The notes: generated by a model not told the origin, from the letters alone. A stretch of 64,000 bases of DNA from Callorhinus ursinus (GCF_003265705.1 NW_020312894.1:4674675-4738674), one strand, 5' to 3'; shown: positions 24,012 to 35,695, counted from the first letter of the stretch. Program-made: numbers and translations.

Positions 24012-24170
24012 AGGTAGCCTGAGGGCAGCACCTTTCTAGGTGCTGTGTGTACGTTTACAAAGTTCATTACTGCGTTTGCCACGCCTCACACGTCTAGAAG
24101 GGAACCGGTATCCCCCATTTCACAGACGAGAATATCGAGGCTCAGAGTCAAAGCCCCTCCTGACAGGCCA
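24012..24170 (-). mobile_element. MIR SINE, antisense
   Basis: 'cacctttctaggtgctgtg', 'cctcacacgtct', 'tatcccccatttcacagacg' and 'cgaggctcagagtc' give the antisense MIR order (gcacttactatgtgcc, cctcacaa, ccccattttacagatgag, gaggctcagag). Confidence 0.65.
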
Positions 24171-25179
24171 CACTGGCCCACGAAGCAACCAGTACCCCAG
24201 GGTCCCCCGGGCCCTGCCCGGCCAAGTGCAAGGCACACACCTGCTGCCTGCACACGTGCGGAACTACCACCCGCATCTCTGGGTCCTGCCAACGTGTCAC
24301 AGTAGTCACTGCAATCAGCAGGGAAAGCATTTAGACTCTCCTACCTGGCCACTATTTTTAACACGCTCACCTCACCTGTTGCTGTGATGAGAAACAAGTC
24401 CAAGCAAGTTGCAAAGCAAACCAAAGATGAATTTGTGGCCCTGCCAGCAGCTGAGGGTCCTAAGCGTGGCCCAGCACTGCGCACCCCAGCAGCGGACCGG
24501 GGGCCGCTGGGGACCGACGGCGGGCAGGTAAAATCCCACACTTGCGGGCCTGGAGGCAGTGTGGCCAAGCTCATCCAAGCCCCTCATCAGCGAGATGAGA
24601 AAGCCGCAGCCCGAGCAGCGCTGTGACCTGCCCCAGGTGAGTCAGGGAGGCGTCGGGAGGCCGCCGAGGGCCCCGTGCCGGAGCTCCTCACGCGTGGCTC
24701 TGTCTGATTAACTCGTAGCTGAAGGCGCGGCTGCTTCCCAGACACCTGACAAAAGTCATTTCCAACTAAGGGTTCTATTTAGTCCTTACACATGACCTGT
24801 GTATTTTCTCTCCTGGAATTTGATATCTCGGGAAACCTGCCAAGGACTATTCACCGGGGAGGGTGAGTATGTAAAACGGGAAAAGGAAATCAGAGCAGGA
24901 AGGTGCTGGTTCTCCTTGCAGGCCCCGGGAATTTCTCAGCCTGCCCCAGGGACCCGGCCCCACGGTGTCCCTGGGATGGCGGGGCACCCCCCCTAGGGCT
25001 GCACCCCACAGGGTTCACGGGGCCCAGGCCTGGCTGGGGAGGCAGCATGCCCTGACCATGCCTCCCACTGGCTTTGCTGGGTTGCTCCTGGCCAGCCCCC
25101 CAGATGCTGTTTCTCACCCTGCAGACACCACCCCATCGGCCGAGCCATGGGCTGTTTCTCGTGTTAGTTCGTGTCGTTT
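24171..25179. other. unassigned GC-rich sequence
   Basis: No gene. Overlapping frames up to 119 codons on both strands are consistent with GC-rich random sequence. Around 24590-24650 a short MIR-like remnant is possible. Confidence 0.4.
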
Positions 25180-25400
25180 CCGAAGCAAATTTTCTAAACT
25201 CATTAATCAGCAAACCTATGTCCAGAGTGATATTAACAGCAATTATCATTGTCGAGGCTCTTTAATTTTTTTCTGAAGGATGGCTTTATCTATTACGCCA
25301 TAATGGATCAGGATGGAGGTCACTTAATGTCTCTGAAAACGACATGACACGTGTAAAGTAACAATAAAATGTGAGATGAGGCGTTCGCCCTGAGTCTAAG
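25180..25400. promoter_or_regulatory. CNE-like block, candidate enhancer
   Basis: A 220-bp AT-rich, repeat-free island in GC-rich surroundings, with 'ctcattaatcagcaa', 'agcaattatcattgtcgagg', 'tctattacgccataatgg' and 'agtaacaataaaatgtg' (homeodomain and SOX-type cores). The sharp change in composition at both edges is typical of a conserved element. Conservation not tested. Confidence 0.5.
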
Positions 25401-26119
25401 ACCAAAAGCTTCCAGGTGTCCCTTCATTCATTCCACAGACACCCCCTGGGTGCCGTGTGCGGGCTGGACAGCAGAAGGAGGTGCCTAGTGAGATTGTAGG
25501 AGATTGCCTCTGGAGATTCGGGCTCGGGAGCCGGTACCACGTCACACGGCAGGCAGGCCTGCTGATGTCTGGTGACCCACAGGCCATGCTCTGAGAAACC
25601 CCTTGTGAACTGCAAATGGAACTCTCCAGATTTGGGCCCCAGGCGTGGAGACAGCATCCTCTCTGCCTGCAGCAAAGGGAGGAGGCGGGAGGCTCCAGGG
25701 GGTGGTGGCACAGGAGCTGAGGACCACAGAAGGGACACGCAAGGCAAGGGGAAACCCGACAGACAGGAGGGGAGGGAGGTGGGAAGACACTCCAGCATCT
25801 ATACAAAGGGAAGCCAGCCCAGGCCTTGAAGGCCAGACAAGGAGGAAGAAACTCCCCGGATGTTGGGGCTTGCCAGAGATGAAGCAGGACCTCCCCGAGG
25901 AGACTGAAGAGAGCCGGCCATGTGCCCCCATCTGCCCCGTGCTGGCCAGAGGGAAGGATGGCCAGGGAGGGCCTGGACGGGGAAAGAGGGAAAACAGGGC
26001 ATCATTTGGTTCAAAATGGCCTCTCCGCGTGCTGCCTGACTGGCTCCTTCATTTTCTCTCAGGCTCTCTGTCTCTGGCTTTCTTAAGTAAATATTCCCGT
26101 CAGAAAATAGAACCGTCAT
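25401..26119. other. unassigned GC-rich sequence
   Basis: Up to 158-codon overlapping frames on both strands without recognisable domains. No repeat identified. Confidence 0.4.
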
Positions 26120-26860
26120 GAAGTCATCTCTACCACGGAGTTTATTTAACACGGTCCAACCCGAATTCAAAGCCCAAGGAGGCAGTTTGCTGAGCCTCAG
26201 CACAGATCCAGAGTGTGGGCAGGAGCACAGACCCCTGGGTCCTCCCCAGCTCCCCCCATTAATTTATTCCACATACAATCTTCTCCCAGTCTGGAGGGAA
26301 TCGGTTTCATGGAGGTCCTCTTAGCAGAGGATTTATCAAACCAGAGTATATGCATGGTATGAACATCAGATCCATTATCTAAGCTGTTGGTTTTAGTCGA
26401 AATGTCAAGAAATGATTTAGTGTAAAATCCGTCACAAAAGCATTTATTAAAAAATCTTTTGCTGCTCTTCATCTACAAACATTTACTACCCTGCATACAA
26501 ATGTCAGCAGTTCAGCCTAATATACTTCTTCATTTATTTACTGTTCGTTCCTGCTGGATAAAAGCCAAAACCGATGTCCCCCGGCAGCCTGAGGCGCGGT
26601 GCAGACAAGAGAATGCTCCTCGCCACTCTCGTGTCAATGCATCCATCTTACTGGGGTGCCATTTGATAATACTTCACCTCACTAAGGTCGTGCCTTCTTT
26701 GGGGATCGGAGTCCTCTTCACACAGAGGTTGTATTTAAAGATGGAAGTATATCTATGTGTGACCAGCACTTTCCAGAGGAAGTACGTGATTTCAATGTGC
26801 ACTCAGCCAAGGAGACTGAACTACATTGGATGTGCTTTTGTGCAAATACACAGTGTGCAA
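26120..26860. promoter_or_regulatory. CNE-like block
   Basis: Mostly AT-rich, repeat-free DNA with 'cccattaatttattccacat', 'agcatttattaaaaaatctt', 'cttcatttatttactgtt' and 'gcatggtatgaacatcag'. It resembles a developmental conserved element. The 157-codon frame at 26459-26932 has no known domain and is taken as chance. Confidence 0.4.
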
Positions 26861-26989
26861 AAGAAAAAAAGATCAACCCTCCCACCCCCATTTCCCTGCC
26901 TCAGTTCACAGACCCTGGAGGGTCTCCCGTGATCTCATTCTGCGTTAGCCGAATTCTCTAAATGAGGTGAGTTCCCGTGGAATCAGCTC

Positions 26990-27100
26990 CCTCCCGTGAA
27001 GACCTGAAAACACGCAGTGCTCCAGCGATCTGAGCAGGCTGTCCGGGTCACACAGCTGGCTGGTGACAGCAGCAGCCCCAGATCCTTGGCTTCATGGTTT
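26990..27100 (-). mobile_element. possible MIR fragment, antisense
   Basis: 'gggtcacacagctggctggt' and the following 'gacagcagcagccccagatc' resemble the antisense MIR end (ggtcacacagctagta, cagagccgggat). Short and decayed. Confidence 0.35.
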
Positions 27101-28155
27101 TCCATTGAACGTGTGTCATTTGGCCCTGCGGCCGGGGAGGGAGAGGGGATTCCAACAGCAGAGAGAGCAGCCAAAAGAAGCAAACAAATATAGGCCACTG
27201 AAACTCAGGGGGAGCTTGGATTTCAGAGCCTCCATTGTGAGCATCGAAAATCACAGTTCACCTCCAAGTAACCCTCATCTGCTTTCTATCTGCCACATCT
27301 CCGCCGGCCACGTCATCCCTACAACGGGTTATCGATGCCTTTGGTACAGGGCCTGCATCGTCTAAATTGGCGAGGCAAACATCCAGCTGCTGAAAACACT
27401 CCGAAGAAGAATGGATCTCTAACAAGGAGACAGAAAGAGCTGTCCAGATGCCTTGGCCACAGAGACTCTGGCTTCAGTGTCAATGCACCCCAAAGGCCAG
27501 CTTTTAAATCCAATGATAAACATGCACACCAGCACTCCCTGCCCCTCTGCTCCCCCCACCAGCAGGGATGTGCTCTAGCCAGAGGCCGGCCCCCACTTGT
27601 AAATGCTCCCCGGATAAAGCAGGGAGACAGGGGGCACAGCAAAGACCAGGAGGGGGACCCCCGAGACACCTCTCTGACCCCTTCCTTGTGCCTCGCTGGA
27701 TGAGCTGGGGTGGGGTGGCGGCGGGCTTGAGGGCAGACGGAGACTGGGAGGAGAGCCGGTCACACGGGCCTGCACGTGGTAGACAGGAATGCCGAACCCC
27801 TCCCCAGCCCTGTGTCTCCCCTTCACCCCTTCCTCCCCCTGCCCTACCTGATGAAGACAGCGTTGACCGTAATAACAAGGGTAACCGTCATATTCTGAGA
27901 GCCCAGAGCAGTAAAATCGAACATTCACTGAGCATGCCTGTGCACTCTGCTGTATTAACCTACTCTGCCCCTCCAAGGACTCCAGGAAGCACTGAGTTTG
28001 TTAAGCGTGTTCTTCCTTCCAGCACCTTCCACAACCCAGTGCTTCTGCAAGCCTGCCAGTCCTGTGCCACTTGCCACCATCAGAATCAGAAGCTCTGAGT
28101 GGCACACGATCTACCGTGTTGCCCAGTGTCCAGGGCAGCCAAGAAAAGCAGCCAA
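27101..28155. other. unassigned sequence
   Basis: Frames up to 176 codons overlap on both strands; none has a domain. No clear repeat. Confidence 0.4.
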
Positions 28156-28262
28156 AGGGGTGTATCGAGTCTTATTTCACAGATGCAAAACAGAGGTTCT
28201 GAGAAGCTGTGGATTCCAGGTCAACCAGGCAGGAAATGGGAGTCAGGACCAAACCGTGGTGG
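28156..28262 (-). mobile_element. MIR SINE fragment, antisense
   Basis: 'cttatttcacagatgcaaaa', 'agaggttctgagaagctg', 'ggtcaaccaggcaggaaatg' and 'gagtcaggacc' correspond to the antisense MIR text attttacagatgagga, gaggttaagtaacttg and ggtcacacagctag. Confidence 0.5.
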
Positions 28263-29040
28263 GGTCAGGCACAGTGACCTTCCTGTTCTTCGGCTCCTCT
28301 TCAGGACCAGCGTGTCCCCAGGCTGTCTCCCTGGCCTCTCAACTGCCACACTCCCATGGGAGGTCCCTCACTTCCCTTGATAGTGCTGCAGGCAACGCCC
28401 AGAGGATGCAGCTCTGACCCCGAGTTTATCCCGGGGAGTTCATTCTCGATGGGAAGGTGCCTGGGACTCGGCATCGCCCTGGCGCTACCCATCAGAACAA
28501 GCGTGATCTTGGCCAGTGGCCCCCCGTCTCCCGGGGTGCAGGCGCCCGGGGGCCCCCTCTGAGCTGCCCCACCCCTGTGAGCTACTTGTAGCGTGAAATA
28601 CATTTGTATCACTTAAAGAGAGCAAGCTCAACTATTTAACTCTACCTAGATTTAGTTCAAATATAAGAGTTCCAGTGTACATCTGAGACTTCTGGGAAAT
28701 TGATTTTTCTGCTTAAGATCATTTCATAGGGTTTAGCATTTAAACCAAATCGGGCGCAAACTGATCTCTTAGCAGATACAGAGCTTGTTCCCTTTTTCTG
28801 GAGACCAGCCGGAATGAGAGTCCTTCTCTTGCCCCGGCATTTGCTGCGTGTAGTGCATGCTTCTGAACGGCGGGGCAGCCCACCGAAAGTCATCTTTGAG
28901 GCAGTCATCTCGTCTTTTTGGCTGGTGCTGTCAGAGCAGATGTGACCAGGGAGGACAGGCAGCCGGGAAGAGCACTTAGGCCTCCCATCCACCTCTCCAG
29001 AACGCTTCCTGGAGCCAAGAGGGTTTCCTCGGTTGTGGGG
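28263..29040. other. unassigned sequence
   Basis: No gene or repeat recognised. Confidence 0.4.
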
Positions 29041-29077
29041 GTTTTTTTGTTTTTGTTTTTGTTTTTGTTTTTGTTTT
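29041..29077. repeat. (TTTTTG)n simple repeat
   Basis: Six-base unit repeated about five times with one longer T-run. Possible length polymorphism. Confidence 0.85.
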
Positions 29078-30189
29078 CCCTATAGTTCAGCCATTTCCAA
29101 GTGATTTCTTTAATTTCCTCCTGAGAGTAAAGCACTGACTGACCGGGGATTTTAAACTGAAACCTCTCACCAGAAAGTGTCATTAACAGGTACAGTGATG
29201 GAAAACCATACTCACAGCTCACCTTCCTGCTTACAACTAAATTTTACGGCCGCGGTAAAGATGCTCTAGTATTCAGTGTAAACGGTTTGTTGTCGAGTTC
29301 TTCAGAGGAGAAAGAACCTGTCTGATCATCTGAAGACCATTGGTCTTAAGTAACTTTCCAAACAATGACAGCTTAAAAAGTGGAAAGGGGAGGTTTAAAA
29401 TTCAGAGAATCTGCAGACCCATAAAGAGAAGCAAGAACAAATGGCAAGGGTCACGAGAAGTGTCTAAAAAACTGTCTCTAGGTCATCTTAAACGCAAGAA
29501 GGGGTATATGTATTAAGGCATGGCTGAAACGTTAAAATTATTCCAGTAAAAGAAGGAACATGGGGCTGATGGGCTGCTTGGGAAGTGGGCTTCGGAACGA
29601 GAATCCCACCAGGGTCGAGGCCACCATGGTCACAAGGGGACAGGCTGGGGCAGGGGCCGCAGGGAGCCCACGCCGCCCGAGCCTGTGCACGGGGATGGCA
29701 CCAAGCCCCACCCCTGGTGGCAGGTGAGAACGAGCAGGTACAGGCACGGGGTCTGGCACATATTAGCGTAAACCCTCCACACATTCAGCACCCAATGATC
29801 TTATTATCCCCTGTGCTTATTAGTAACATATGTAAAGGTATCAGAGCTGTGACTGGCATATTCAAAAGAAAAGAGCCACACAGAGGGTTCCTTGTGCTCC
29901 TCCTGTCTTCTCCCGTAAGTCAGACAAAATCTAGAGGCCTGGCCTTGCCTAGAACAGCCTCCCGCGAGCTTTGAAAGCCTTCCTTCACCTCGTGGGTGCC
30001 AGTATAGACGGGACCCAAGAACAAAGCCAGTGGGTCCCTGAGGAGTCGACAGCCGACCCTCGTCTGACCCAGGCCATGGGGACCTACTTGAGACCTGCTC
30101 TGTGTCCAAGGGAACTTTCTGTAACGACAAATACATTCTTTCCCTGTGTTGCTGGACTTGGCAGCCACGAGTCACGTGTGAGGGTCGAG
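29078..30189. other. unassigned sequence
   Basis: Segment 29220-29360 is repeat-free and could be a small conserved element. The GC-rich part 29570-29760 creates frames on both strands with no domain. Confidence 0.4.
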
Positions 30190-30305
30190 CACTTGAGATA
30201 AAGGAAGTGCCACTGAGAAACTAAATGTTTAAATTCCATTTTAATTAATTAGCTTGGTAATTCATGAATCAATTAATTTTAAATACATACAAGAGGCTAA
30301 GGGAT
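30190..30305. promoter_or_regulatory. homeodomain-site cluster in CNE-like DNA
   Basis: Between 30239 and 30286 at least five ATTA/TAAT cores are packed: tttaattaattagc, tggtaattcatg and aatcaattaatttt. The surroundings are GC-rich and repeat-free. Candidate LIM, Q50 or paired-class homeodomain binding element; function is inferred. Confidence 0.4.
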
Positions 30306-30480
30306 ACTCAAACAAGCCCGGGCTGCTCCTTGCCAGGCGGGCTGGCCGGCCTGAGGCCCAGGGCTGCTCCAAAGATGCATTACGGGCCCCAGGAAACACA
30401 TTCTCCCTTCCTGCGCTCTCGCACCTTCCCACCTTGGGGCAGATCTCCTCTGGCCTAAACTCACCATGGAGCTGCCTCCC
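30306..30480. other. unassigned sequence
   Basis: Nothing recognised. Confidence 0.4.
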
Positions 30481-30514
30481 AGCCCCTCCCATGAGCCCCT
30501 CCCACGAGCCCCTC
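30481..30514. repeat. 13-bp tandem repeat, about 2.6 units
   Basis: Units agcccctcccatg and agcccctcccacg followed by a partial agcccctc. Confidence 0.85.
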
Positions 30515-30635
30515 AATTTACTCATCTGAAAACTGGGCACAAACGGATTTAGTAACAGCATTGCCGGGGTGCCGGGGTGCCGTGAGCATGACATGAGTCA
30601 CAGGTGGTGGTGCCCGCCGAGCACGGCGCTAAGCT
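30512..30635 (+). mobile_element. MIR SINE fragment
   Basis: 'ctcaatttactcatctgaaa' and 'actgggcacaaacggattta' match cctcagtttcctcatctgtaaaatgggga, and 'cacggcgct' ends the core. It contains the small duplication gccggggtgccggggtgccg at 30563-30582. Confidence 0.6.
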
Positions 30636-31732
30636 GCTGCTGTCACGGGAAAGAACGGCACGGGTCGCTCCTGGCTAAGCCCTCAGGAGCCCACCCTCGG
30701 GTTCTCTCAGCTTCGGCCTTGGGCCTGCTTGCCTGCTGTATGTTTCCAGCAATGAAACTCTCACATGATCTAATTCGGAGCAGGTGCAGGAATGAGCAAG
30801 ATCAACCCTTGGAGGAAGGCAGCAGAGGGCGGGGAGAAGGGTCCCAGCCATGGGGATCCCAGAGACCTGGGTCCTTGTCCCTGAGTGCAAGAACAGTCAC
30901 AGCAGAGGTGGAGTCGGCCCCATCCTCTGCCCTCCGCCCTGCACTCGTATGTGGGGAGCAATGGGAGGGCAGGACACACCCTTGACAACCCGAGGAGGCA
31001 AGAATCAAATCCATGGTTGCATGGATGGGGGCCAAAACTCAAATTAAGTAGAATTCCAAAGGACAGCAAACCTAGTGCAATTGAGAGTCAAGGATGTAGT
31101 GAAGAACGTGCTGGCGGGGGAGGGTGGATTTGGAAATGCCTAAGGAAATGGAATCACCTCCAACTGGCAGTTGCCTGGAGTCCCTCACCAGAGTCTTGAC
31201 ATTGTCCCCCTCAATTCTGAGGCTGATGTTTAAGGACAGCTGTGTCCCTTGCCTGTGACTATGTCTCCACATGCAGGATGAGCTGGGAGCTCTAAGCTGC
31301 CCAGCCTTGCTCCTCCAAGAGCCCCACGGGCTCTGGCACATCTTGACCATTTCGGAGCCTCCAGGAGGGTCATACAACCGCACACACAGGTTCGCTTCGC
31401 AGACGCTCTTTCCTCTCCCTTCCCCTGGTCCACTGTCACCTGGCCCTTCTGTCTGTCCCTGAGGCAGCTTGCCTGGCCTCCACACCTAAGCTGGACACTC
31501 TGTCTATGTTTGCTTCATTACCGTGGGGGCTAGGAGGGGGCTAGAGATCATTTCATTCAGCAAAATTCCCCTTAGGGGCCGCACTCCACACCTATAGGAG
31601 AAATATTCTGGTAAGTCACTCGGAGCAGAGACGTGGGACCCCAGAAAAGCCAGCTTATGTGAACAGGGTGCAGGGTTGTGAGCGAGGGCAGGTCCAGGTG
31701 CAGGAGGGCCTTCCTGCTGCTGACTGCTCAGT
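30636..31732. other. unassigned sequence
   Basis: Frames up to 138 codons on both strands; no domains, no repeat recognised. Confidence 0.4.
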
Positions 31733-32275
31733 GTCATATATATGTATTTATATAAATAATGGAATATAACTCGGTCATGAACAAAAGAAAATCCTGCCAT
31801 TTGTGACGACCCGGATAGACCTTGAGGGCATTATGCCAAGGGAAACAAACCAGACAGAGCAGGACAAATACCATATGATCTCTTATGGGGGAATGTAATA
31901 ACAAACAAAACAAAACTCAGACATAGAGAGGCCAGATGGGCAGTTGCCAGAGGCAGTGGTGGGGGTATGGGCAAAATGGGTAAAAGTGGCCAAACGGTAG
32001 AAACTTCCAGTTACAAAATAAGTCATGGGGATATCATGGACAGCGTGACGACTCCAGTTAACACGAGCCGATTGTATTCGGAAAGTGGCTAAGAGTGTAG
32101 ATCCTGAAAGTTCTCATCACAAGGAAAAGCATTTTGTAACTACGTGAAGTGAACTTATTGCGACCAGCAGACCAGCACCACACAACCACAATGCACACGT
32201 AGGTCGTTCTGCCACACTGGACACCTTAAACTCATAGAAAGTTCTATGTCCTTTACATCTCAATAAAAATAACTG
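31733..32275 (+). mobile_element. L1 LINE, ORF2 end and 3' UTR
   Basis: Classical L1 3' text in order: 'aatggaatataactcgg', 'ctgccatttgtgacgacc', 'gaccttgagggcattatgcc', 'aaataccatatgatctct', 'gttgccagaggcagtgg', 'acttccagttacaaaata' and a final 'catctcaataaaaataa'. It is 5'-truncated, as most L1 insertions are. Middle-aged; some parts (32050-32200) are diverged. Confidence 0.85.
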
Positions 32276-32364
32276 TATCTTACCAACAGAGAGCTTAATA
32301 TTTTGAAAGCAAATACACACCTATTACCAAAAAAAAAAAAAAGGCATCATTCACTCACTCCTTC

Positions 32365-32574
32365 AAGAGCAGCAAAGGAGGGCGCCTGGGCGGCTCAGTC
32401 AGTTGGGCATCTGCCTTTGGCTCAGGTCATGATCCTGGAGTCCTGGGATCGAGCCCCGCGTCGTTTCTTCCTCTGACCCTCTCCCCTCTCGTGCTGTTTC
32501 TCACTCTCTCTCTCTCTCTCAAAAAAAAAAAAAAAAAAACTTTAAAAAAAAAAAAAAAAAGAGCAGCAAAGGAG
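32365..32574 (+). mobile_element. young carnivore SINE with internal deletion
   Basis: The body at 32381-32558 is flanked by identical 16-bp duplications, aagagcagcaaaggag, at 32365-32380 and 32559-32574. It opens ggcgcctgggcggctcag, carries A-box-like (32391-32405) and B-box-like ggatcgagccc (32446-32456) RNA polymerase III promoter elements, and ends in a CT run and a two-part A tail split by 'cttt'. Compared with the SINE at 42032-42249 it lacks about 26 bp (the ctgctcagcggggagcctgc part) after the B box. Confidence 0.93.
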
Positions 32575-32615
32575 TTGGAGCAGCTAGGAGGACCTACCTC
32601 AAACTCTAAACAAAG

Positions 32616-32940
32616 CAGCGGGGGCAAGCTGCCGCTAGCGGGCCAGATCCGGGCCTCGTCTGTTTTTGTATGGCCCACAAAGTGAGAATGGTTATTACAT
32701 TTTGTAAATGAAAAAACTGAAAAGAAGAATATTTCATGACTCATGAAAATTATAGGAAATTCAGATTTCAGTGCCCATAAATAAAGTTTTATTGGAACAC
32801 AGCCATGCTCGTTCATGTCCATGTTGTCTACAGCTGTCTTCAAGCTGACAGAAGTCAGTAACTGCGACCCAGACAGTATGGCCTGCAAACCCGAAATTCT
32901 TATTATCTGGCCCTTTACAGGGAAGGTTGGCCGACCCCTG
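32616..32940. mobile_element. non-autonomous hAT-type DNA transposon
   Basis: The right end 'ggttggccgacccctg' is the reverse complement of the caggggtcggcaaac type terminus, and the left end near 32616 (cagcgggggcaagctg) is its decayed partner. The interior 'ataaagttttattggaacac', 'agccatgctcgttcatgtcc' and 'ttattatctggccctttaca' is the well-known interior of this common mammalian hAT family. No transposase is encoded. The 8-bp target duplications are no longer recognisable. Confidence 0.8.
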
Positions 32941-34074
32941 ATCTAGGCTATTTAAAGGATTTTTCAAAGTACCATTGTGAACCCAGACAGTACCCTCCAC
33001 AAATGCAGAACAGAGATATTTTCTGGGTGACGGAGAAAAGGACAACAAACATTTCAGGAGAATTCTAGCATCTTCTTATACCACATACTGTTAAGATAAT
33101 TGAATAATTTACACATACACGCAATAATCTTCCACAGAAGAGAAAATAAAAACTGCTTTTATGGCTTCCAAAATATAAATGAACAATTTTTAGATTTGAA
33201 ATTATTTTAGAAAAAAGATAGCACCCAATATTTGCTACTTTACAAATACTTATCTCCGTGGCAAGGAAATTACACTCTCCATTCAGACTTGTTGTTTTTG
33301 TTTCTGTTTTTGTTTTCATCCTCTGATAAATTCCAAAAGTCAGCTTGGGCAAAAGGCCCCGGAAATGGACTGGGAAAACCCAACGGCCGGCAGGGTCTCC
33401 CCCAAGCCCTGAGCACTGCCCCAGCACCTCCACTTCAAGGATAATCACGGATTCCCACAAAAGAGACATCTTGGAAGAAATGAACATTTTAAAAACAGAA
33501 GATGAGACTCGCTAGAAAGCACAGACTGAGGGAGGTCCAGTCAGTGCTAAGCCTCTATATTTTGAGCACTGCAATTTGACTATTAATATAGGAATGTCAA
33601 AATAGAATACCCAGGAGTCAAATCAGGCAGAGAGGTAGATCAGGTATAATTTTCTTTTGCAGTCTGAACAAAAGACATTTTCTAACCAAGCCAAATAAGG
33701 GGTGGGGGGTACTTATATAGATAGATCTAGAAGTGCACACATAAATGTGCTTCATGCAAAATTTCAAATGGCTTAGTGACAGCTCCGAGAACCTGTCTGG
33801 GGATAATTTTATGGAAAAGCAGTCAGAATGAAATCAATGAGAAAAGCAAGAAGGATGTATGTTCTGTCATTTTTAGTGGGAAAATGGCTGCTTGATTTTC
33901 CTTGGCATGCTCCCTCATAAGCACTTTGAAGACCCCTCAACTGAGAAGGGAAATCCACATCCTGACAGGTTCCCACGTGTTCCTCCTATCAATTTTAAAT
34001 TCATCTTTCATCCACCTAAGTGGAGCACTTAGGACATGTGTTGCCGGCGGGGGGTGCAAAGGCTTCCAGCCCTG
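32941..34074. other. unassigned AT-rich sequence
   Basis: Contains a T/G-rich stretch at 33290-33320. Segment 33060-33260 is AT-rich without a recognised repeat. A 140-codon minus-strand frame at 33065-33487 has no domain. Confidence 0.4.
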
Positions 34075-34185
34075 TCCCCACCCTACCTCCCAGGGTACCT
34101 TGGAGCAAGTCACTGCTTCAACTTCCTTGAGCCTGTTTTCTCATCTATACAGTGGGAGCAAAGCCCGGCTCTGCCTTCTCCATCC
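34075..34185 (+). mobile_element. MIR SINE fragment
   Basis: 'ccttggagcaagtcactgct' and 'ttgagcctgttttctcatct' with 'acagtgggagca' follow MIR (ccttgggcaagttactta, cctcagtttcctcatct, aaaatggggata). Confidence 0.6.
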
Positions 34186-34619
34186 ACTGTTGCCAAGAGT
34201 GTCCACTCTGGCTGAAGACCTAAGATTGCTCAGCAGTGGGCACATTCTCATACTAGTCGCTGTCACACAGTGAAGACCAGAGCACCTCCAAAAGCACTTC
34301 TGTGTGTGTTTTTACAAATAGCTTACAATCTTTCTCCTTAATCTAGATGGAGAATGCATTTGCCACATCAGAACAAGACCACAGACCGCTAAACACAAAG
34401 GTGGAGTGCCCTCTCCAGTCAGCCCCCAGCCCTCCAGGAACGTGTGAAGGGCCTAGAAACTGTCAGATTCTGTTTTTCTGCTGCCTCCAACCATAAAATG
34501 CTCACAAAACAACAAGAAAACTATATTGACCCAATCCCCAAGATAGATCAGAACAGGAGAGAGATTTTGACGGGGAGACAAGAACAGAAAGCTGAATCTT
34601 CTTAATGGCCAGGATTTAT
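34186..34619. other. unassigned sequence
   Basis: Nothing recognised. Confidence 0.4.
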
Positions 34620-35250
34620 ATCAACCCAGAGTATCTTAAACATATCAGCTCTAGACAATGCCAGATAAAAAAAGAGGGCCGAGGCCTCCGCTTTGCAGGG
34701 ACCTAGGAGAGCCTGGCCCAAGGAAGTTCAGCAGAAAGAGCAACACAGAAGTCTCACTGGCAACTGCTTTTGTGGGCTTGCAGAGCTAATATCCTATGAA
34801 TAGAGATGTTTTAAATGTATTAAACATTGGTTCCCCCCCCCTTTTTTTTAGAAATTACTCTGACAGAGCCTTCCTTAAACATTATTTGAATAAAGCCTCA
34901 TTACTCACAGTCCAAAGAAGTTCATTAGGAGGAGATCGCTTTGGAAAGGAATCAAGGAGCTCGCCTTTCTTCTCAGCAGTGAATTACATTAGCTACTTCC
35001 TAGTTATTTAAATCTTGAAATAAAAGATGTAAACGCTACAGTGACATCTTAAGATCATTGCGGAGGCAGGTCTTGCATGCACAAAAATGCCCAGCTGGTC
35101 TGCAGATAAAACAGATTGATAATTAGTTGCAAAATGTAACATTTCATCAAGAATATTTTGAATAATCCAATTTATCTTTGTCAGATATGCAGCACATATT
35201 TTTCCGGGGAGCAGCTTTGTTCTTTAACATAATATTATAATTTCAGGCTG
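34620..35250. promoter_or_regulatory. CNE-like block abutting a CpG island
   Basis: AT-rich and repeat-free with dense candidate sites: 'ttcattaggaggagatcgct', 'gaattacattagctacttcc', 'cagattgataattagttgc' (PBX/homeodomain type) and CTTTGTTCTTT at 35215-35225 (SOX type). It runs without a break into the CpG island at 35251. The pairing suggests an enhancer- or promoter-type conserved element. Conservation is inferred. Confidence 0.5.
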
Positions 35251-35695
35251 CTAATGAAGGCGCCCGCCGGCCGGCCGGGCCTTGATGTGCGGCGTGGCGG
35301 GGAGCGCGCCGCGCCCCGCTGCCGCCACCTGCCCGCCTAGGCGCGGGCTGCGGGCCGCCGGCCGGGGGCGATCAAAGGCCAGCGGGCGGCGGGGCGGGCG
35401 CCCCGGGCGGGCGGAGCGCGGACCGCGGGCGGGACTCAACGACTCGGGCTTCTAATTAACCCGGGGAACCGCGCGCTCCCCGCCCGCCACGAGGGCCGCA
35501 GCGAAGGGCGGCGCGCGGGCAGGCCCGGGGTGGGGCCGCTTTCCCGCGGCGCGCCCTGCGCGGCGCCCCCGCGGGAGAGCCGGAGGGGCCGGCCACGGGG
35601 AGGGGGTCCCCGGGGCGGTCGGCCGGAACTGCCCGCACACTTCAGGGGCTCCGCGGACCCCGGGGGCCGGAAGCCAGGGCCCATGTGCCGCTCGC
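35251..35695. promoter_or_regulatory. CpG island
   Basis: Very GC-rich with many CpGs (gcgccgcgccccgctgccgc, gggcgcgggc type text), BssHII/EagI-like words and repeated cgcgg. It contains a TCF/LEF core atcaaag at 35371-35377 and a TAATTA core in 'cttctaattaacccgggg'. Minus-strand frames of 60-118 codons here are proline/arginine/glycine-rich compositional artefacts. It may be the promoter of an unseen transcript in either direction, or an orphan island tied to the adjoining enhancer-like DNA. Confidence 0.8.

Noticed and set aside
32391..32456. tRNA-like A and B boxes
   Set aside because: They are the polymerase III promoter of a tRNA-derived SINE. There is no cloverleaf of a functional tRNA.
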